DNA of 64,000 bases from Novosphingobium kaempferiae (GTDB taxonomy: Bacteria > Pseudomonadota > Alphaproteobacteria > Sphingomonadales > Sphingomonadaceae), in the NCBI RefSeq assembly GCF_021227995.1, contig NZ_CP089301.1:868001-932000 (forward strand), in the 5' to 3' direction. Below, piece by piece: positions 26,201 to 34,985 of the stretch (the stretch's first letter is position 1; every line of letters begins with the position of its first letter). The notes under the pieces are model-generated. The model was not told where the DNA came from and made no database searches. It was given only the letters and a program-made list of their open reading frames with translations. The position numbers and the translations under genes are program-made.

Positions 26201-28585
26201 TCAGGCGGCGATGTCCTCACCACGCCCCTCGCCGCGTGCGACCATACCCGCGATGTCCGGCGCCACTCCCCGCAGCACCTTGGCCACGACGAGGCGATCA
26301 ATCTCCTCTTCGGAAAGTGCCAGCCAGTCGCGCACGACCTCGAGGCTATGCTCCCCCATCAAGGGTGCGGGCGTGCTGGGCAATTCGCCGATATTGGCCG
26401 ATACGGCGTGAAACCGTTCGGCAATCACCTCTTCGGCCAGATGGGGGTGATGCTCGACGCGCAGCAGGCCGCGCTCACGAAAGTAGGGAAATTCCGGCAG
26501 GTCCGCGATCCGCAGCATTTTCGCCGCAGGAACGCCGGCGGCCTGAAGCCTGTGCATCGCCTCGTCCGCACCCTGACCGGACATCCACCCACGCACGCAT
26601 TCCTCGATGTAAGCCCGGTGCTGCAATCGTGCCTCGCGATCGGCAAAGGCTGACGGCCATGGCGCATCGACCGGTTGGATCACCGTCGCCAGCGCCTGCC
26701 AGTCGTCGTCGCCCCGCACCGTGACCACGCACCACGCATCGTCGCCCCGCGCCGGGAATACGCCCCAGGGCGCATCGCCGGGCGTTTCCCAATCCGTGAT
26801 CCCCTGATCCTGCCCGGCGATCTCTGCCGCGAAGTGATCGAGCATCACGTCCAGCTGCGCGATGGACGCCGTTCCCCCCTCGCCCGTGTGCAGCTTGCGG
26901 TACAGCAGCGCCAGCACCGCGACGGTGCCGTAGCGCGCGGCTGCATGGTCGGGATAGATCGTCACGGTGTCGCTGTAGGCCTGCGCGTCATCCGGATAGC
27001 ACCACTTGCTTGTCAGGCCCGAAGCCGCCCTGACGAGCGGGCCATAGCCCATGCGGCCCGCCCAGGGCCCATCCGCGCCGAACGCACTGCTGTCGACCAT
27101 GATGATACCCGGATTGACCCGGCGGATCGCGTCGTAGCCAAAGCCCAGCGATTCCATCGTTCCCGGCTTGAAATTGGACAGGATGACGTCCGCTTCCTCG
27201 GCCAACTGCAGGAACAGCGCCTTGCCGTCCGGATGGCGAAGATCAAGGCCGAGGCTGCGCTTGTTCCGGTGCCCTGCGGCAAACCCCACCGACAGCCCGG
27301 TGGGCAGATAGGTGTGCCGCGTGCCATCCGGGAAAGACGCGCTTTCGATCTTCACGACGTCTGCGCCCAGATCGGCAAGCAGCCGGCTCTGCTCGCCGCC
27401 GACCACGATCACGCCAAGGTCGAGCACCTTCAGGCCCGCCAGGGGCTGCGCAGGCGTGCCCCGGCCCCTGCGCTTGGGTTCGCCAGCCGCTTCCTGTCGC
27501 GTCTGAACGCCGCGGTCTATGCCGATCACCCCGCGCGGCATGCGCAGGACACGGCCATCGGTGAGCGGGTATTCCCCAATCACCCCGCGCGTCTTCACGT
27601 GATCGGTCGCGAGGCACTCTTCAAGGGACAGAACGCCGGAAATGGGCACGCCCTGCCGGGCCCCCTCGCTCTCCAGATCACTCCAGCTGCGGTCGGCGAA
27701 GAAGTCCGCGAGGCATAGGGCCAGTTCGCCTGACGCCTGCCGCACATCGATACGGTTATACTCCGGTCCGGAAAACTCTACCGGAGAACCAAGCCAGCGG
27801 TGCATGTTCTGCCATTGCCGGGGCGCCAGCACGCACAGGCGCACATGGCCATCGGCGCAAGGGAAGATCGGATAGAGCGTTCCCGGCTCGGGGCGGCCGG
27901 GCGGAAGGTTCCGGGCGGGCCGCCCCAACGTCGCGCTGCCGGCCAGACCGAAGCCGGGATCAAGCCCCTGCACCGCACCGTCCAGAATCGAGAAATCGAT
28001 GTGATCGCCGCGCCCCGTCGCCTGCGCGGCATAGAGCGCCGCCATCCCGACGTAGGCGGCCTGCGACATCGCGCAATTGAAGGCCAGCTTTCCGGGCGGC
28101 AGCAGTGGCGCGCGCCCGGCGAGCCCGGAACGGGACAGTTCGCTCGAAAGGGCATGCAGAACAGGATCGGTCGCCTGCCAGTCGGAACAGGCATTGCCGG
28201 TGCCGAACATGCTGACGGTCATCCACGCAGCGCGGTCGGCAAGCCCTGCCGACAGACGCTGCTGAACGCTATTCAGCCCCGCCGCCGGTGGATAGCTCAC
28301 GATGACGAGATCCGCCTGCTGTGCCAGACTGCGCAGCCGCGCTTCGCCATCGGCGGTATCGGGATCGATGCATATGCGCTCTTTACCGGCATCCGCCACG
28401 GCCCGCGCGATCGCCTCCCGGCCATCGGACGGGACGGACGGCGTTTCATCGCGCTGAAGCTGGATCACGCGCGCGCCCAATTGGGCATAGATGCGCGTGA
28501 TCGCGCTCACCGGCCTGTCCAGCATATCGAGAACCGTCAGCCCCGCGAGCGGCCCGGCGGCGAAATTGAAGCCGTCATCCAACAT
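26201..28585 (-). CDS. Double-domain family III CoA-transferase (CaiB/BaiF)
   Basis: A protein of about 794 residues containing two consecutive CaiB/BaiF domains: the first (about 1-365) starts at PLAGLTVLDMLDRPVSAITR, the second (about 385-794) at PLAGLKVLDLGVIVVGGEQS. The second has LLADLGADVVKIES, the FKPGTMESLGFGYDAI-type segment and IYPDHAAARYG, the likely catalytic Asp region. The first is more divergent (IYAQLGARVIQLQ). Family III enzymes transfer CoA between carboxylic acids through an aspartyl-CoA thioester. The frame is open to a TTG at 28633; I chose the ATG at 28585, but no strong ribosome-binding site supports it. Double-domain forms are known in alphaproteobacteria, and the product probably activates the pathway acid. 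Confidence 0.85.
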   Translation of the reverse strand: MLDDGFNFAAGPLAGLTVLDMLDRPVSAITRIYAQLGARVIQLQRDETPSVPSDGREAIARAVADAGKERICIDPDTADGEARLRSLAQQADLVIVSYPPAAGLNSVQQRLSAGLADRAAWMTVSMFGTGNACSDWQATDPVLHALSSELSRSGLAGRAPLLPPGKLAFNCAMSQAAYVGMAALYAAQATGRGDHIDFSILDGAVQGLDPGFGLAGSATLGRPARNLPPGRPEPGTLYPIFPCADGHVRLCVLAPRQWQNMHRWLGSPVEFSGPEYNRIDVRQASGELALCLADFFADRSWSDLESEGARQGVPISGVLSLEECLATDHVKTRGVIGEYPLTDGRVLRMPRGVIGIDRGVQTRQEAAGEPKRRGRGTPAQPLAGLKVLDLGVIVVGGEQSRLLADLGADVVKIESASFPDGTRHTYLPTGLSVGFAAGHRNKRSLGLDLRHPDGKALFLQLAEEADVILSNFKPGTMESLGFGYDAIRRVNPGIIMVDSSAFGADGPWAGRMGYGPLVRAASGLTSKWCYPDDAQAYSDTVTIYPDHAAARYGTVAVLALLYRKLHTGEGGTASIAQLDVMLDHFAAEIAGQDQGITDWETPGDAPWGVFPARGDDAWCVVTVRGDDDWQALATVIQPVDAPWPSAFADREARLQHRAYIEECVRGWMSGQGADEAMHRLQAAGVPAAKMLRIADLPEFPYFRERGLLRVEHHPHLAEEVIAERFHAVSANIGELPSTPAPLMGEHSLEVVRDWLALSEEEIDRLVVAKVLRGVAPDIAGMVARGEGRGEDIAA

Positions 28586-28902
28586 CACGGCTGACACCGC
28601 GCTGCACCCATTGCAGTCATCCACGTTTCCCAAGGCTATTATCGAAAGAAGCTCGGGAACAATCCGGAACGCTTTAATTCCTGTCCAATACGCAAACGGC
28701 GAAAGTCGATAAGGATTTCATATCAATGACAGCACTCTTGGAGTGGCTTAATGCCACATAAAGGCGATCAACTTTTGATAAGACATCGATTATCAAAAGA
28801 TTTCTCAAACATATTGGATGCCCGCCGCAGCACTGTGTACCCGAGGTACCTTCGAAGCCGTGCAATCCGATGCGGCTGTAATAAACCGAGCGAGAGAGCC
28901 TG

Positions 28903-30318
28903 ATGAACACAGCCAGCGCCGAGCCGATCGCGCGGCGCGCGAAACAGCGTGCCGCGGCCTGGATCGCCACGGTTGCCATGTCGCTTGCCTTCACGCTGTC
29001 CTATATCGACCGGCAGATCCTGAGCCTGCTGGTAACCCCGATCAAGCTGTCACTGGACATGAGCGATACCCAGATCGGTATCCTGCAAGGGGTAAGCTTC
29101 TCGATCTTCAATGTCCTGGCCACCCTGCCGCTGGCAGCGCTGGCCGACCGTGCCCATCGCCCCAGGCTGATGGCGATCTGTATGGTCGCATGGAGCATCG
29201 CCACTTGCGCGTCCGGCATGGCCTTCAGCTTTGCCGCGCTGATGGTCGCCAGGGTCGGCGTCGCCGTGAGCGAAGCCGGGCTCCCTCCCGCCGCGCAGTC
29301 CCTGCTTGCAGACTTGCACGACAGGCGCGGTCTGGCACGCGCAACCTCGATCTTCATGCTCGCGCCGTTCGTTGGCGGAGGGCTGGCCCTGATGCTGGGC
29401 GGCAAGCTCTACGCGGCGTCGGCGGCATGGGACATGCCGACGCTCGCAGGCTTGTGGACCCCTGAGCGCTGGCAGGCTATTCTGCTGATAGCCGGCCTAC
29501 CGGGCCTTGTCCTTGCACCGCTCATGCTGCTCGCGGTGCGCGAACCCCGAACGGCTGCGCCTTCTCTACCGGTGGCGAGCGCAAGGAATGCACTCGTTGC
29601 GTTTCTTGCCGAGAACAAGGCGTTCTGCCTGCCATACATGCTCGCGATCGCGCTGCTCGTCACGTTGCTCAATGCGATCGTGTCATGGATGCCCACCGTC
29701 CTGATCCAGCGGCATGGGGTGGACGAAGCGACCGTCGGAGCATCCTTTGGCCCAGCCTTTATCATCGCGGGCGCTTTGGGGACCATCATCGCTGGGTGGG
29801 TGGTTGGCCGTTTTCCCGGTGAGCATATGCTGAGGCGCACGACACGCCTGATGTGCGGCGGCACCTTCGCGATGATCGCACCGGCGGTCATCGCGCCGAT
29901 GGCGAACAGCCTGGTTCAGACCATCGCCCTGCTGACGCCGGCGATCTTCATCCTCAGCGCCGTGATCAGCATGAGTTCGATCCCCTTCCAACTCATCGCG
30001 CCGGCCGAACTGCGCGCAAAGGTGCTGGCCGTCCTGTCGATTTTCGCTGCGTTCATCGGCACAGGAATGGGGCCGCTGGCGGTCGGCAGTTTGAGCGATG
30101 CCATTTCCATAACGCAGGTATCATACCCGCTGGCGACTTCGCTTTCGCTTATGGCAGGCATATGCACGATCGCCATCACATTGTTACTTTTATACGCGTC
30201 GCGGAGGTGTCCGATAATTAAAAATAATATGTCGGCAATTACTTTACAATACGTTGGTCGTGCTGAACCTCTCACTAATCAAGAAACGGGCAATAAGCTT
30301 AATATCGGGCCCGATTGA
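28903..30318 (+). CDS. MFS transporter (spinster-like)
   Basis: A 471-residue major facilitator with 12 predicted membrane helices. It has the spinster-type TLSYIDRQILSLLVTPIKLS first helix, LPLAALADRAHRPRLMAICM (loop 2-3 motif) and GVAVSEAGLPPAAQSLLADL. GAGAGAGCC precedes the ATG. It is divergent from the CoA-transferase gene, sharing a 318-bp intergenic region, and probably moves the substrate or an acid intermediate across the inner membrane. The last 40 residues are more AT-rich and low in hydrophobicity. Confidence 0.88.
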   Translation: MNTASAEPIARRAKQRAAAWIATVAMSLAFTLSYIDRQILSLLVTPIKLSLDMSDTQIGILQGVSFSIFNVLATLPLAALADRAHRPRLMAICMVAWSIATCASGMAFSFAALMVARVGVAVSEAGLPPAAQSLLADLHDRRGLARATSIFMLAPFVGGGLALMLGGKLYAASAAWDMPTLAGLWTPERWQAILLIAGLPGLVLAPLMLLAVREPRTAAPSLPVASARNALVAFLAENKAFCLPYMLAIALLVTLLNAIVSWMPTVLIQRHGVDEATVGASFGPAFIIAGALGTIIAGWVVGRFPGEHMLRRTTRLMCGGTFAMIAPAVIAPMANSLVQTIALLTPAIFILSAVISMSSIPFQLIAPAELRAKVLAVLSIFAAFIGTGMGPLAVGSLSDAISITQVSYPLATSLSLMAGICTIAITLLLLYASRRCPIIKNNMSAITLQYVGRAEPLTNQETGNKLNIGPD

Positions 30319-30768
30319 TGGCTGCGCACTGGTGGTATGTACTGAGGAGTTTTGTCGATTTCGTCCCCCTCGATTTGTAACGCCGCGATGGCAGCATCCC
30401 ATGTTGTAAACTCCAAACCTGCCGGTCCGCAGACGGCAAAAGCCGCCGTTCCGGCAGAGGTTGGGGAACGGCTCGATGTGTGAAGGGTCGTCTAATCGCG
30501 CGTCATAGAGCAAGTCCTTTCTGTGTTTGGTTGTTGTTCAGCGTCATGGCGCCATCGCTGTATGCCGGGAGCAGGGTCGTCTTCGCGGTCGGCATTGGCC
30601 GCCGCATGATGGGGTTCGCGGGAAGAGCCTTCCAATGTTTCGGGCGCACTCAGCTTAAATAGCTGTGCAACCCTTCGAGCGGAATGGCTCGGCCCACGTC
30701 CCCGGCAGGGACATGACGCCGGCGGTCAGATCATGAACGCCAAGGAGAAATGAGCAAAACGCGGGCAG
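30319..30768. other. Gene-poor region before the IS110 element
   Basis: No convincing gene. A 60-residue plus-strand frame (30480-30662) lacks a ribosome-binding site and has no protein-like features. Part of this stretch probably belongs to the right end of the IS110 element, but I could not define the end. Confidence 0.3.
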
Positions 30769-31794
30769 TCATGCTGTTGCACCTATGGCAGGGTCGAAGA
30801 GTTCGCCCGATTTGAGCATGGTATGCATAATTACGGCCAGCTTGCGGGCAACGGCGACCGCAGCCCGCTTGAAGCCAATCCGTTCCCTGAGCTTCAGCCC
30901 CCACTCTCGCAGACCGCTATCGGCCTGGCTGCGGGTGAGAACAGTCACTGCCGCCTCGTAAAGTAATCCGCGAAGGTGCTTGTCGCCGCGTCGGGAAATA
31001 TGGCCGTCGTAGTCGATCTCACCCGATTGATAACGTCGGGTCGTCAGCCCGAGCCAAGCTCCCACTGACCGGGATTTCTTGAAGTTTGCCGGGTCTTCGA
31101 TGGCCGCCATGAACGAAGTGGCAGTGATGCTACCGACTCCTGGGATCGACATCAGGATCTGACAGTCTTGGCTTTGCCGCGCCTCACTAATCAACTGGCG
31201 GCTCAGTTCAGCCACATGCTGACGCAGGCTGCGCCAGCTTTCGAGAAGGGGCAGAATGATCCGAGCCAGAGAGGCCTCCTCCGCCAATAGATCCCGGACG
31301 TTCTTCTCGAAGACGCTTCCTCGACCGGCGGGGACAACGAGACCGAAGGTCTTCATGAGGCCGCGGATCTGATTGGATAGCTCAACCGTGATCTGTACCA
31401 ATCGCGTGCGGGCCGCGACCAGCGCGCGCGTCAACATGCTGTCGAAGGTCTTCACCCTTACCTGCTTGAAATAGCCAATCTCGGCAAGCTGGGCCAATCC
31501 ATCCGCGTCATTCGCGTCGGTCTTATTGGGTGCCATGTCGAGCGCCTTGGCCGCATGTCGCGCATCAATGCAAATCGCCGGTAGCCCTTCAGCTGTTAGC
31601 GCATGCCAGAACCACACGGAGAGCGGACCAGTCTCGAAAACGATCCGTGCGACCCCGGGCGCACGCTTACGCACGAGCTGGGCAATGACCTTGGGATCGG
31701 AGGCACACTTGCCGCGCCATATTCGCTTGCCTTCGCACCGGATCGAGACCGCGGTCTCTTTCATCGACACGTCGAGTCCGATATACTTTGCCAA
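30769..31794 (-). mobile_element. IS110-family transposase, apparently intact
   Basis: A 341-residue IS110 transposase. The N-terminal DEDD-type RuvC-like domain begins YIGLDVSMKETAVSI and includes IVFETGPLSVWFW, DARHAAKALDMAPNKTDAND. The C-terminal Transposase_20 domain has LMSIPGVGSITATSFMAAI, GAWLGLTTRRYQSGE and SRRGDKHLRGLLYEAA with the catalytic Ser region. No frameshift is seen. IS110 elements lack usual terminal inverted repeats, so I give only the transposase limits. It sits between the terpenoid-type catabolic cluster and the xylan locus. Confidence 0.92.
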
Positions 31795-32352
31795 GACTGT
31801 TCCTCCATGGATGCTTGGGCCCGGTGTCCATCGTGAGCCCGTATCTTCATCCTATCGGGGAACAGTCACCTGCTACTACACCCACCGGGCGTCAGGACGA
31901 CTCGCTCCCGCGATTATCCCATGTTTCGGGCGCTTGCGTACGAAAGCCTCCAGTGCAGGAACCCGCGGGCCCCACGCGCTGGTCTATGGGTAAAGCTTTG
32001 GGATGGTTCTGAAGGGTAAGCGCGTCCGCTTCGGAAGTGTACCGGTCGGCGTGATGAGCGTGATTTCTAGCAGCGTCAGACCGCGATCTGCGGCTTTTAC
32101 CAAGGTCGCTGCGCAATGCACCCGCTTTATTTCCGGGATGGGCACCTCGCCCTTCTTCTGCACCCGCCCCTTCAGCCCAACCATCGAGGTGGACATCACG
32201 GCACGGCGCTAGGCCTCAAAGCGGTCGGGCCAGAGGACTCCGTTGGCGATTCCGGGTTCGTCCTCGATCGTGATGAGGAGCACGCCTATTGCTTGGGGAG
32301 CGCTGCTCGAACAAGCGAATATCGGATGATAATCCACGATGCGAATAACGAA
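31795..32352. other. Gene-poor region beside the IS110 element
   Basis: I find no supported gene. A minus-strand frame near 32140-32200 reads STSMVGLKGRVQKKGEV, which resembles the end of error-prone DNA polymerase DnaE2, but its continuation does not, and I leave it unannotated. The stretch probably contains the left end of the IS110 element and fragments of older genes. Confidence 0.3.
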
Positions 32353-32778
32353 CTAGGGAGTACCGTCGGCTTGTTCGATCGCTGACGAAATGCCCTCGCG
32401 CGCTTCAAACCTGTGCCGTCTATCGGCGGACCCGATCCGGCCGCCGACGATCGCGACCTGGGTACGATTGCGCACCTTGAGACGACGCATGAGGGCGGAA
32501 ACGTGGACTTTGACCGTCCCTTCGGCAATGCCCAGTTCCTGCGCAATCTGTCGATTAAAGAGGCCCGAACAGACGCAGCGAAGAACCTTGATCTGCGTAG
32601 GCGTCAGGATGGAAAAATCCGGCAGCTCCGGTTCACCTGCATGAACGCCGCCGTCATCCATATGCACTTTGCCGTTACCTTGCATCACTCTCACGTCGCA
32701 TCGCAAACGATACTCCTCTTTTCCATTGCCGATCACCTTTCGTCCTGCCCAAAGCTGCCTGCACCAGAAATGCGGCAT
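32353..32778 (-). CDS. LuxR-type HTH protein lacking a receiver domain
   Basis: A protein of up to 141 residues (a start at Met 32, 32685, is equally possible) whose only recognisable domain is a LuxR/NarL helix-turn-helix (LTPTQIKVLRCVCSGLFNRQ, IAQELGIAEGTVKVHVSALM, RRLKVRNRTQVAI). NarL/FixJ response regulators place a phospho-acceptor receiver before this domain; here the upstream sequence is not a receiver, so the gene is an N-terminally truncated response regulator or a standalone DNA-binding protein. It lies between IS110 debris and the xylan locus, on the same strand as the beta-helix gene whose stop is only about 50 bp upstream. Confidence 0.55.
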   Translation of the reverse strand: MPHFWCRQLWAGRKVIGNGKEEYRLRCDVRVMQGNGKVHMDDGGVHAGEPELPDFSILTPTQIKVLRCVCSGLFNRQIAQELGIAEGTVKVHVSALMRRLKVRNRTQVAIVGGRIGSADRRHRFEAREGISSAIEQADGTP

Positions 32779-32829
32779 GGCAAGCGCCCCCCGCCGCTGC
32801 CGTGTACGGCTGCGTCCATCGTAAAGTGG

Positions 32830-34932
32830 TCAATGGTGCGAACCGCAGTTGTTTCCCGCGCCGCTGGCGGAAATGATTCCGCGCGCGGTCGCGGGCCAGC
32901 TATCCTCCTTCACAGAGGTATTGTCCCGGATCGTATTGTTCAGGTAGTCGCTCCATTCACCATTGAGCCGACCGCTGTTGTACCAGTTGCCCATTGCCGA
33001 ATTGTCCATGGCCGTGCGCCGGGGCGCGATATGCGACTGCGAATTGAGGTTGAGCCAAACACCGCCGACCTTGTCGATTACGTTTTCGCGCACGGTCACA
33101 TAACGCGACCCTTCGTCGAGATAGATGGCGATCCCGCCGGAACCCGCTACATCGGTAATATAGTTTTCGGTGATCAACGCGCCCGGGTCTGCAGAGAGGT
33201 GATAGATCGCCCCACCATCCGGGAACCATTGCTTTACCCGAGCGATCCGGTTCCCCTTTACGACGGTGTCCCGCAAGGTGGTCGGCGTATCGTAGACGAT
33301 ATTGCCCGGCTGGTCATAGTAGCCACGTTGTTGACGCCAGTATTCCGCACTCCCTCCCGGATCGTTCGCGCCCCAGCCCCAGCCCACGTCGATCCCGTCG
33401 TAGGGTGTATCCGAAATCTCGTTATTGAGAATGAGAGCCCCGGATGCATACGTAACAAGGATTGCCGACTGTTCCTTGTAGTCGGCGGATACATGATCGA
33501 TCCGGTTGTTTCTGATGAGGATGTCGCGAAGACCCATTTCGGGCCGCGAAGGGTGATGCGCGTCCGGCTCGATGCCGCCGACCATGATCGCCCCTCCCGC
33601 CAGATCGGAGAACCAGCTGCAGGTGACTTCGATAGCTGATGTGCCCAGCCCGATACCGCTTTCATTCGCCTCGGGATTGTTGCCGATGCCCAGCGCGATC
33701 TGGCCCAGCTGAGAGAAGCGATCGTTGTCAAAAGCCACGCGCCTCGCCGCTGCGACCTGCACTGCCGCCGGTTGCTGCTTCCATTTGTTGCGCATCCGTT
33801 CGAATGGCCAGCAGCCCCAACTGCAGTCGCGGATGGGGTCGGCGGGATAATCCGTCAGCTCTCCGGCCAGATAGGAGCCGCTTTGCTGGCTGGGATAGCC
33901 TCCCGGGCCTGATGGCCCTTCCCAGCTCGTGTGGCTGAACTGAAGTCCCCGGAACTGCAGGTCGCGAACCGGCTGTTCATAAGTGCCGCTGATCGAAACG
34001 AGATGATCGAGCCGGGGCAGGATCGCCTCGGTACGGATCATATCTTCCCCCGGACGCGGGCGATAGTAAAGAAGCCCGGCATCCGCATCCACGAACCACT
34101 GGCCCGGTTCACGCAGGAAAGCGAGGGCATTGCCCAGGAACATGCGGGCGACGTCGGCGGAGACAGGCCGCGCGAGCGTGTCATAGCCGACCAGATTGTT
34201 GCGCCATCCAGGCTGTTGCATGACGATGCGGTCGCCCTCTATGCGATCGACGACGGCATGGCGATGCGTGAACCAGCTCATACCCTCCACTTCCATCCGA
34301 TGCTGGCCCGGCAGGCTCGCCAACATTCCCCAGGAGGCATCGGTTATCTGCAGGCCCCAGGTATGGAAGGTCACGGCATTGCGCGGGATTTCGATTGCGG
34401 CGCGAGGCGCAAGGCGGCCGTTCACCGTGATTTGCCGGGGAGCGAGCCCCTTGGGAATTTTTGCCGCCCAGATCTCCCTTTTGCGGTCGGCCAGATACCA
34501 GCCGCTCACCGGAAGGCCGCCGGAGAGGACCGGAAACGCCGTCCCGGTTCCTTCCCATCTCACGGTGAATCCGTTCTGCCCGCCGTCGGCGGGAGAGAAG
34601 CGGAGCGGCTGTTCGAGCCGATATGTCCCGGGCGCGAGTTTGACGGTGACGTCGTGATCGCGGTTGTTGGCCCGTACCGCCTTCTGGGCGCTCTCGAAAC
34701 TGCGGTAAGGCCGGTCGGGGGAACCATCGCCCTCATCGGGTCCCGAAGGTGCCAGATAAATTTCTACCGGCACCGGCGCCGGTCGATTGGGGATGACGAT
34801 CTTGTGTGCCTGCTCCGCGATCCGCGGTGTGGTGGAAGCGGCGGGCAGGTCGGGCAAGGCAAGCTCCTGCGCCGACAAAGCCCCGGGAACAAGAAATGCG
34901 ATCGCTCCGAACAATGCCTGCCTCAATGCCAT
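32830..34932 (-). CDS. Exported right-handed beta-helix protein, possible GH141-like carbohydrate-active enzyme
   Basis: A 700-residue protein with a signal peptide ending near GALSAQ and a PL/GH-type right-handed parallel beta-helix. The N-terminus has the IYLAPSGPDEGDGSPDRPYR, SFESAQKAVRANN and VKLAPGTYRLEQPLRFSPAD segments found in parallel beta-helix glycoside hydrolases, followed by a W-rich insert, then NNRIDHVSADYKEQSAIL, ISDTPYDGIDVGWGWG and YITDVAGSGGIAIYLDEGS repeats. Such architecture fits GH141-type enzymes (known as xylanase or alpha-L-fucosidase), which would supply the otherwise missing endo-acting or debranching enzyme of this locus; that is inference. GGAGAG precedes the ATG. 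It is 53 bp downstream of the TonB receptor gene on the same strand. Confidence 0.75.
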   Translation of the reverse strand: MALRQALFGAIAFLVPGALSAQELALPDLPAASTTPRIAEQAHKIVIPNRPAPVPVEIYLAPSGPDEGDGSPDRPYRSFESAQKAVRANNRDHDVTVKLAPGTYRLEQPLRFSPADGGQNGFTVRWEGTGTAFPVLSGGLPVSGWYLADRKREIWAAKIPKGLAPRQITVNGRLAPRAAIEIPRNAVTFHTWGLQITDASWGMLASLPGQHRMEVEGMSWFTHRHAVVDRIEGDRIVMQQPGWRNNLVGYDTLARPVSADVARMFLGNALAFLREPGQWFVDADAGLLYYRPRPGEDMIRTEAILPRLDHLVSISGTYEQPVRDLQFRGLQFSHTSWEGPSGPGGYPSQQSGSYLAGELTDYPADPIRDCSWGCWPFERMRNKWKQQPAAVQVAAARRVAFDNDRFSQLGQIALGIGNNPEANESGIGLGTSAIEVTCSWFSDLAGGAIMVGGIEPDAHHPSRPEMGLRDILIRNNRIDHVSADYKEQSAILVTYASGALILNNEISDTPYDGIDVGWGWGANDPGGSAEYWRQQRGYYDQPGNIVYDTPTTLRDTVVKGNRIARVKQWFPDGGAIYHLSADPGALITENYITDVAGSGGIAIYLDEGSRYVTVRENVIDKVGGVWLNLNSQSHIAPRRTAMDNSAMGNWYNSGRLNGEWSDYLNNTIRDNTSVKEDSWPATARGIISASGAGNNCGSHH

Positions 34933-34985
34933 CTCTCCTGGCCGCTACGAACAGACCGGCCGACCCACTGTAATTGTCCGGTGTT

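Noticed and set aside
32140..32200. Minus-strand reading frame resembling the C-terminus of DnaE2
   Set aside because: Only about 18 residues look similar and the following sequence does not continue the match, so I do not annotate a dnaE2 relic.
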